Assembly: GCF_008831285.2 (NCBI RefSeq)
Contig: NW_022205210.1
Span: 1 to 20,000 of the forward strand
Direction: 5' to 3'
DNA from: Nymphaea colorata
Taxonomy: Eukaryota; Streptophyta; Magnoliopsida; Nymphaeales; Nymphaeaceae
DNA length: 20,000 nucleotides
The translations under genes and the position numbers were made by a program. A model generated the notes under the pieces. That model was not told the origin of the DNA. It saw nothing but the letters and a program-made list of their open reading frames with translations, and ran no database searches. Below are positions 12,667 through 20,000 of the stretch, one piece after another; within the stretch, counting starts at the first letter, position 1, and each line of letters opens with the position of its first letter.

Positions 12667-12740
12667 TGCATCCAGCAGGAATTGAACCTACGAATTTGCC
12701 AATTATGAGTTGGGCGCTTTAACCATTCAGCCATGGATGC
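12667..12740 (-). tRNA. trnI-CAU: tRNA-Ile(CAU)
   Basis: A 74-nt cloverleaf on the minus strand: acceptor GCATCCA pairs with TGGATGC, with discriminator A; the anticodon loop CTCATAA has CAT at 12707-12705. In plastids the C34 of this tRNA is modified to lysidine so that it reads AUA as isoleucine, despite a Met-type anticodon. The T stem GTAGG/CCTGC contains one G-U pair where many plants have A-U. All stems pair; unlike its neighbours, it shows no lost bases. Placed between rpl23 and ycf2, as usual. Confidence 0.95.
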
Positions 12741-15403
12741 TTCGCGGAGACTCGTCATCAACGGGGGCTGTCTTTGTGTAAGTGGATTTCAATTGAAATA
12801 TAATCTTTCGTTTAGGAGAAATCAATGAAACGGCATCAATTCAAATCCTGTATTTTGGAATTGAGAGAGATATTGAGAGAGATCAAGAATTCTCGCTATT
12901 TCTTAGATTCATGGACCAAATTCGATTCAGTGGTGTCTTTCACTCACATTTTTTTCCACCAAGAACGTTTTGTGAAACTCCTTGGCCCCCAAACTTGGAG
13001 TGTCCTGCTTTCACGTGATTCACAGGGTTCAACAAGCAATCGATATTTCACTTTCACGATCAAAGGTGTAGTACTGCTTGTAGTAGCGGTCCTTATATAT
13101 CGTATTAACAATCGAAATATGGTCGAAAGAAAAAATCTCTATTGATGGGGCTTCTTCCTATACCTATGAATTCCATTGGACCCAGAAATGATACATTGGA
13201 AGAATCTTTTTGGTCTCCCAATATCAATAGGTTGATTGTTTCGCTCCTGTATCTTCCAAAAGGGAAAAAGATCTCTGAGAGTTGTTTCATGGATCCGAAA
13301 GAGAGTACTTGGGTCCTCCCAATAACTAAAAAGTGTATCATGCCTGAATCTAACTGGGGTTCGCGGTGGTGGAGGAACTGGATCGGAAAAAAGAGGGATT
13401 CTAGTTGTAAGATATCTAATGAAACAGTAGCTGGAATTGAGATCTCATTCAAAGAGAAAGATATCAAATATCTGGAGTTTCTTTTTGTATCCTATATGGA
13501 TGATCCGATCCGCAAGGACCATGGTTGGGAATTGTTTGATCGTGTTTCTCCGAGGAAGAAGCGAAACATAATCAATTTGAATTCGGGACAGCTATTCGAA
13601 ATCTTAGCGAAACACTTGATTTGTTATCTCATGTCTGCTTTTCGTGAAAAAGACCAATTGAAGTGGAGGGTTTCCTCAAACAACAAGGAGCTGAGGCAAC
13701 TATTCCATCAAATGATATGAGCATGTTTCCCATCTCTTCTCGAGAACAAGTGGGATATTTCTTTGCAAAATTGTGCTCAATTCATATGTGGCAATTCCAC
13801 CAAGATCTCTTCGTTAGTTGGGGGAAGAATCAGCACGAATCGGATTTTTTGAGGAACGTATCGAGAGAGAATTTGATTTGGTTAGACAATATGTGGTTGG
13901 TAACAAGGATCGGTTTTTTAGCAAGGTACGGAATGTATCGTCAAATATTCAATATGATTCCACAAGATCTATTTCGTTCAAGTAACGGATTCTAGCCAAT
14001 TGAAAGGATCTTCTGATCAATCCAGAGATCATTTCGATTCCATTAGGAATGAGGATTCGGAATATCACACATTGATCAATCAAACAGAGATTCAGCAACT
14101 AAAAGAAAGATTGATTCTTTGGGATCCTTCCTCTCTTCAAACGGAACGAACAGAGATAGAATCAGATCGATTCCCGAAATACCCTTCTGGATATTCCTCA
14201 ATGTCCCGGCTATTCACGGAACGTGAAAAGCAGATGAATAATCATCTGTTTCCGGAAAAAATCGAAGAATTTCTTGGGAATCCTACAAGATCAATTCGTT
14301 CTTTTTTCTCCGACAGATGGTCAGAACTTCATCTGGTTTCGAATGCTACTGAGAGGTTCACTAGAGATCAGAAATTGTTGAAGAAACAACAAGATGTTTT
14401 TTCTTTTGTCCCTTCCAGGCGATCGGAAAAGAAAGAAATGGTTGATATATTCAAGATAATTACGTATTTACAAAATACCGTCTCAATTCATCCTATTTCA
14501 TCAGATCGGGGATGTGATATGGTTCCGAAGGATGAACCGGATATGGACAGTTCTAATAAGATCTCATTCTTGAACAAAAACCCATTTTGTGATTTATTCC
14601 ATCTATTCCATGACCGGAACAAAGGGAGATACACGTTGCACCACGATTTTGAATCAGAAGAGAGATTTCAAGAAATGGCAGATCTATTCACTCTATCAAT
14701 AACCGAGCCTGATCCGGTGTATCATAAGGGATTTGCCTTTTCTATTGATTCCTACGGGTTGGATCAAAAAAATTCTTGAATGAGGTATTCAACTCCAGGG
14801 ATGAATCGAAAAAGAACTCTTTATTGGTTCTACCTCATATTTTTGATGAAGAGAATGAATCTTTTTATCGAAGGATCAGAAAAAAATGGGTCCGGATCTC
14901 CTGCAGGAATGGTTTGGAAGATCCAAAACCCAAAATAGTGGTATTGCTAGCAACAACATAATGGAGGCAGTCAATCAATATAGATTGATCCGAAATCTGA
15001 TTCAAATCCAATATAGCACCTATGGGTACATAAGAAATCTATCGAATAGATTCTTTTAATGAATAGATCCGATCGCAACTTCGAATATGGAATTCAAAGG
15101 GATCAAATAGGAAATGATACTCTGAATCATATAACTATAATGAAATATATGATCAACCAACATTTATCGAATGTGAAAAAGAGTCAGAAGAAATGGTTCG
15201 ATCCTCTTATTTCTCGAACCGAGAGATCCATGAATCGGGATCCTAATGCATATAGATACAAATGGTCCAATGGGAGCAAGAATTTCCAGGAGCATTTGGA
15301 GCATTTCGTTTCTGAACAGAAGAACCGTTTTCAAGTGGTGTTCGATCGATTACGTATTAATCAACATTCGATTGATTGGTCCAAGGTTATCGACAAACAA
15401 GAT

Positions 15404-15469
15404 TTGTCTAAGTCACTTCATTTCTTTTTGTCCAAGTCACTTCTCTTTTTGTCTAAGTCACTTACTTTT
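15404..15469 (+). repeat. Triplicated LSKSL coding repeat in ycf2
   Basis: Three adjacent units, 15404-15427 (24 nt), 15428-15448 and 15449-15469 (21 nt each), each beginning TTGTCYAAGTCACTT and encoding [15 protein letters not shown] and LSKSLTF. The copies differ by a few bases, and all lengths are multiples of three. Ycf2 is known to vary in copy number here between species. Confidence 0.85.
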
Positions 15470-16141
15470 TTCTTTGTGAGTATCGGGAATATCCCCATTC
15501 ATAGGTCCGAGATCCACATCTATGAATTGAAAGGTCCGAATGATCAACTCTGCAATCAGTTGTTAGAATCAATAGGTGTTCAAATCGTTCATTTGAATAA
15601 ATTGAAACCCTTCTATTGGATGATCATGATACTTCCCAAAGATCGAAATCTTGATCAATGGGGAACAATATCAGCATTTTGTTCAATAAGATACCAAAGT
15701 GGATGATTGACTCACTCCATACTAGGAATAATCGCAGGAAATTCTTTGATAACACCGATTCCTATTTCTCAATGATATCCCACGATCGGGACAATTGGCT
15801 GAATCCCGTGAAACCATTTCATAGAAGTTCATTGATATCTTCTTTTTATAAAGCAAATCTACTTCGATTCTTGAATAATCCACATCACTTCTGCTTCTAT
15901 TCTAACAAAAGATTCCCTTTTTATGCGGAAAAGACCCGTATCGATAATTATGATCTTACATATGGACAATTCCTCCATATCTCGTTCATCCGCAACAAGA
16001 TATTTTCTTTGTGCGTCGGTAAAAAAAACATGTTTTTTTGGAGAGAGATACTATTTCACCAATCGAGTCACAGGTATCTGACATATTCATACCTAACGAT
16101 TTTCCACAAAGTGGTGACGAAACGTATAACTTGTACAAATC

Positions 16142-16175
16142 TCAGCCTCTTTCAACTTATTGTCAGCCTCTTTCA
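16142..16175 (+). repeat. 13-bp direct repeat at a ycf2 deletion site
   Basis: TCAGCCTCTTTCA occurs at 16142-16154 and again at 16163-16175, an in-frame 21-base offset (QPLSTYC then QPLSDM). It lies exactly where a stretch of Ycf2 seems to be missing. Confidence 0.75.
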
Positions 16176-17186
16176 GATATGAATCTATCTGATTCAGAAG
16201 GGAAGAACTTGCATCAGTATCTCAGTTTCAATTCAAACATGGGTTTGATTCACACTCCATGTTCTGAGAAAGATTTACCATCCGCAAAAAAACGGAATCT
16301 TTGTCTAAAGAAATGCGTTGAGAACGGCAGATGTATAGAGCCTTTCAACGAGATAGTGCTTTTCAATCTCTCAAAATGGAATCTGTTCCAAACGTATATG
16401 CCATGGTTCCTTACTTCGGCAGGGTGCAAATATATAAATTTCATCCTTTTAGATACTTTTTCAGACCCATTGCCGATACTAAGTAGCAGTCACAAATTTG
16501 TATCCTTTTTTATGATATTATGCATGGATCAGATATATCATGGTCAATTCTTCAGATTCCATTGTGGGCGATTCTTCCACGATGGAATCTGATAAGTGAG
16601 ATTTCGAGTAAGTGTTTACAGAATCTTCTTCTGCCCGAAGAAATGATTCATCGAAATAATGAGTCACCCGTTCCATTGAAGTGGACACATCTGAGATCAC
16701 CAAATGCTCGGAGTTCCTCTATTCAATCCTTTTCCTTCTTCTTGTTGCTGGATATCTCGTTCGTACGCATCTTCTCTTTATTTCCCGAGTCTCTAGTGAG
16801 TTACAGACAGAGTTAGAAAAGATCAAATCTTTGATGATTCCATCATACATGATTGAGTTGCGAAAACTTCTGGATAGGTATCCTCCACCTGAACTGAATT
16901 CTTTCTGGTTAAAGAATCTCTTTCTAGTTGCTCTGGAACAATTAGGAGATTCTCTGGAAGAAATACGGAGTTCTGCTTCTGGTGGCAACATGCTATTGAG
17001 TGGTGGTCCCACTTATGGGGTCAAATCAATACGTTCTAAGAAGAAAGATTTGAATATCAATCTCATCGATATCATCTATCTCATAAGTATCATACCAAAT
17101 CCCATCAATTCAATCACTTTTTCGAGAAATACGAGACATCTAAGTCGTACAAGTAAAGAGATCTATTCATTGATAAGAAAAAACGT

Positions 17187-17250
17187 GAACAGTGATTGGA
17201 TTGATGATCAAATAGAATCCTGGGTCGCGAACAGTGATTGGATTGATGAT
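17187..17250 (+). repeat. 22-bp direct repeat in ycf2
   Basis: GAACAGTGATTGGATTGATG plus AT is at 17187-17208 and again, perfectly, at 17229-17250, a 42-base (14-codon) period. It encodes NSDWIDD twice, in [16 protein letters not shown] context. Confidence 0.9.
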
Positions 17251-17726
17251 GCAGAAAGAGAATTCTTAGTTCAGTTCTCCACCTTAACGACAGAAAAAAG
17301 GATTGATCAAATTCTATTGAGTCTGACTCATAGTGATCATTTATCAAAGAATGACTCTGGTTATCAAATGATTGAACAACCGGGATCCATTTACTTACGA
17401 TACTTAGTTGACATTCAAAAAAGGTATCTAATGAATTATGAGTTCAATAGATCCTGTTTAGCAGAAAGACGGATATTCTTGCTCATTATCAGACAATTAC
17501 TTATTCACAAACCCCGTGTGGGGCTAATAGTTCTCATTTCCCATCTCATGGAAAACCCTTTTCGCTCCGCTTAGCCCTACCCCCTTCTAGGGGTATTTTA
17601 GTGATAGGTTTTATAGGAACTGGACGATCATATTTTGTCAAATACCGAGTGACAAACTCCTATGTTCCCTTCATTACGGTATTTCCGAACAAGTTCCTGG
17701 ATGACAATCAAGGTTATCTTATTGAT

Positions 17727-17774
17727 GATATCGATATTGAGGATCGTGACGATATCGATATTGATGATCGTGAC
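17727..17774 (+). repeat. 24-bp tandem repeat coding an acidic stretch in ycf2
   Basis: Two adjacent 24-base units, 17727-17750 and 17751-17774, differing by one base, encode DIDIEDRD and DIDIDDRD. This Asp-rich segment follows the P-loop region and is a known length-variable part of Ycf2. Confidence 0.88.
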
Positions 17775-19612
17775 GATGATGACCTTGATACGGAGCTGCT
17801 AACTATGCCGAATGTGCTAACTATGTATATGACGCCGAAAATAGACCATTTGAGATCACCTTCATTAGAATTAGCAAAGCAATGTCTCCTTGCATAATAT
17901 GGATTCCAACATTCATGATCTTTATGTGAATGAGTCGAATTACTTATCCCTCGGTCTATTAGTGAACCATCTCCCCAGGGATTGTGAAAGATGTTCCACT
18001 AGAAATATTCTTGTTATTGCTTCGACTCATATTCCCAAAAAGTGGATCCCGCTCTAATAGCTCGAATAAATCAAATACTGCATTAAGATACGAAGGCTTC
18101 TTATTCCACAACAACGAAAGCACTTTTTCATTCTTTCATATACTAGGGGATTCCGCTTGGAAAAGAAAATGTCCCATACTAATGGATTCGGATCCATAAC
18201 CATGGGTTCCAATGCACGAGATCTTGTAGCACTTACCAATGAGGTCCTATCAATTAGTATTACACAAAAGAAATCATTATAGACACTAATACAATTAGAT
18301 CAGCTCTTCATAGACAAACTTGGGATTTGCGATCCCAGGTAAGATCCGTTCAGTATCATGAGATCCTTTTCTATCAGATAGGAAGGGCTGTTGCACAAAA
18401 TGTACTTCTAAGTAATTGCTCCATAGATCCTATATCTATCTATATGAAGAAGAAATCATGTAAGGAAGGGGATTCTTATTTGTCCAAATGGTACTTCGAA
18501 CTTGGAACGAGCATGAAGAAATTAACGATACTTCTTTATCTTTTGAGTTGTTCTGCCGGATCGGTCGCTCAAGATCTTTGGGGACCCGATGAACAAAATT
18601 GGATCACTTCTTATGGATTCGTTGAGAATGATTCTGATCTAGTTCATGGCCTATTAGAAAGCGCTCTGGTGGGATACTCACGGACAGAATGCAGTCAGTT
18701 TGATATGATCGAGTGACATTGCTTCTTCGTCCGAACAAGGAATCAGTTAGATATGATGCAAAATGGATCTTGTTCTATCGTTGATCAGAGATTTCTATAT
18801 GAAAAATACGAATCGGGGTTTGAAGAAGGGGAAGGAGAAGGAACCCTCGACCTGCAACAGATAAAGGAGGATGAGGATTATTCAATCACATAGTTTGGGC
18901 TCCTAGACTATGGCGCCCTCATGGCAATCTATTTGATTTTATCGAAAGGCCCAATAAATTGGGATTTCCTATTGGGTCAGGTCATTTCGGGACAAGCGGA
19001 TCATTTATCATAAAGAGGATAAGCTTCAGAGAATGATTCGGAGTTCTTGCGGAGTGGAACCGTGCAGTACCAGACACGAGATAGATCTTCCAAAGAACAA
19101 GGGTTTTTTCGAATAAGCCAATTCATTTGGGACCCTGCAGATCAATTCTTTTTCCTATTCAAAGATCAGCCCTTTGTCTCTGTGTTTTCACGTCGAGAAT
19201 CTTTTGCAGATGAAGAGATGTCAAAGGGACTTATTACTTCCCAAACAAATTCTCCTACATCTATATATCAACGCTGGTTGATCAAGAATACGCAAGAAAA
19301 GCACTTCGAATTGTTGATTCATCGCCAGAGATGGCTTAGAACTAATACTAATAGTTCATTATCTAATGGATCTTTCCGTTCTAATACTCTATCCGAGAGT
19401 TATCAGTATTTATCAAATCTGTTCCTATCTAATAACGGAACGCTATTGGATCAAATGACAAAGACATTGTTGAGAAAGAGATGGCTTTTCCCGGATGAAA
19501 TGAAACATTTGATTCATGCACCAGGAGAAAGATTTCCCATTCCTTAGCCGGAAAGATATGTTGGCCGTGAAAGAGGGATTAAGTGGAACAGAATTGACCG
19601 GGTGGTAGAGTC

Positions 19613-19875
19613 GTGGAACACTTGTTTATTCCATATTTTGGACCTTAGCTCCATGGAGCAATATGCTACTGCTGAAACATGGAACAATTGAAATCTTAGA
19701 TCAAAAACACTATGTATGGATGGTATGAACTGCCTAAACAAGAATTCTGGAACGGCGAACAACCAGAACCTATTACTCACTACATCAAACAATTTCCATT
19801 AATGAAACATGTAAATCCATTGGAAAATCAAAAATGCGCATGTCCGATGAAATGGTTTTGCTATCTGCTCAATAA
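19613..19875 (+). pseudogene. ycf15: ycf15-like sequence, disrupted
   Basis: Downstream of ycf2 the sequence matches the conserved ycf15 region of angiosperm inverted repeats: [45 protein letters not shown] and [14 protein letters not shown]. It starts with GTG (19613) and is broken three times: an A lost in GTGGAACACTTG, an extra A in GATCAAAAACACT, and a T lost in ATGGTTTTGC. The extra A is the only gain I found in the window. Whether ycf15 encodes a protein in any plant is disputed, so this may be just conserved non-coding DNA. The rest of the window (19876-20000) holds nothing I recognise; trnL-CAA would lie beyond. Confidence 0.7.
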
Positions 19876-20000
19876 CGAATCATTGGTTTAACTGAATAAC
19901 TCAATCAAATAGATAGACCTTCTCTTCGTCTCAGGTCGATAGATCTTCTCAATTGGAATATCTCTTATATGGATAATACACATTCCAGTTGACCGAGCCT

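Larger units (their letters stand above)
12825..19547 (+). pseudogene. ycf2: Ycf2 gene split by about 25 or more frameshifts
   Basis: Full-length Ycf2, from [21 protein letters not shown] to ...[19 protein letters not shown]. Ycf2 is a very large FtsH/AAA-type protein, a component of the ATPase motor that pulls proteins through the chloroplast inner envelope; the family is about 2,280-2,300 residues. The P-loop-like [10 protein letters not shown] is at 17607-17636 with R in place of the usual Walker A lysine, as in this family; the PCIIWIPNIHD segment (Walker B region) follows near 17890. The frame breaks near 13140, 13650, 13716, 13743, 13780, 13901, 13975, 14770, 14945, 15055, four times at 15610-15680, near 16040, several times at 16320-16680, 17480, 17875, 18020-18330 and 18660-19050. 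Those I resolved lose one base from a run. 14000-14779 is intact. Close to YKS...TYCQPLSDM about 40 residues appear missing in frame. Confidence 0.88.

Noticed and set aside
13142-18716. A cluster of separate small novel proteins at 13-19 kb
   Set aside because: Each open frame matches consecutive parts of Ycf2 in order; they are one broken gene.
12825-19547. Programmed frameshifting or RNA editing to rescue ycf2 and the ribosomal genes
   Set aside because: Dozens of scattered sites in many unrelated genes, without shared slippery or structural signals; plastid editing substitutes bases and does not insert them.

Overview
This window is chloroplast DNA from a flowering plant. It runs from the end of the large single-copy region into inverted repeat B in the standard order: psbB (3' end), psbT, psbN (opposite strand), psbH, petB, petD, rpoA, rps11, rpl36, infA, rps8, rpl14, rpl16, rps3, rpl22, rps19, rpl2, rpl23, trnI-CAU, ycf2 and a ycf15-like remnant. 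An essentially complete ycf2 argues against grasses. Retention of rpl22, the rpl2 intron and a recognisable infA fits many non-legume angiosperms. The infA and rps3 residues look like early-diverging angiosperm or magnoliid-type copies to me, but this is from memory and weak. I see no CRISPR array, insertion sequence, phage gene or novel gene system.

Region 1 (1-6107) is intact. The psbB-psbT-psbH-petB-petD cluster encodes photosystem II subunits (CP47, PsbT, PsbH) and the cytochrome b6f core (cytochrome b6, subunit IV). psbN, a photosystem II assembly factor, lies antisense between psbT and psbH behind a perfect 18-bp hairpin. petB and petD each have a micro-exon (6 and 8 nt) followed by a group II intron. 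A perfect 54-bp palindrome sits between the convergent petD and rpoA genes. rpoA and rps11 are complete on the minus strand.

Region 2 (about 6230-10620) is the rest of the ribosomal protein cluster, all on the minus strand. Every gene (rpl36, infA, rps8, rpl14, rpl16, rps3, rpl22, rps19) is recognisable along its whole length but frameshifted several times, nearly always by loss of one base from a run of identical bases.

Region 3 (about 10700-20000) has the inverted-repeat gene set: rpl2 with its group II intron, rpl23, an intact trnI-CAU, ycf2 and a ycf15-like sequence. The same type of single-base loss occurs, but less often. ycf2 (ATPase-like component of a chloroplast protein import motor) is split into about a dozen frame segments but still carries its P-loop-like motif and internal repeats.

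The main question is why coding frames are perfect up to 6.1 kb and broken in nearly every gene after it. The pattern (deletion-biased, in homopolymers, no clear nonsense substitutions, tRNA and intron domain V preserved) most resembles homopolymer undercalling in part of an assembly. A recent nuclear or mitochondrial copy of plastid DNA is the main biological alternative. I therefore label the broken genes as pseudogenes of this sequence, without claiming that the organism has lost them.
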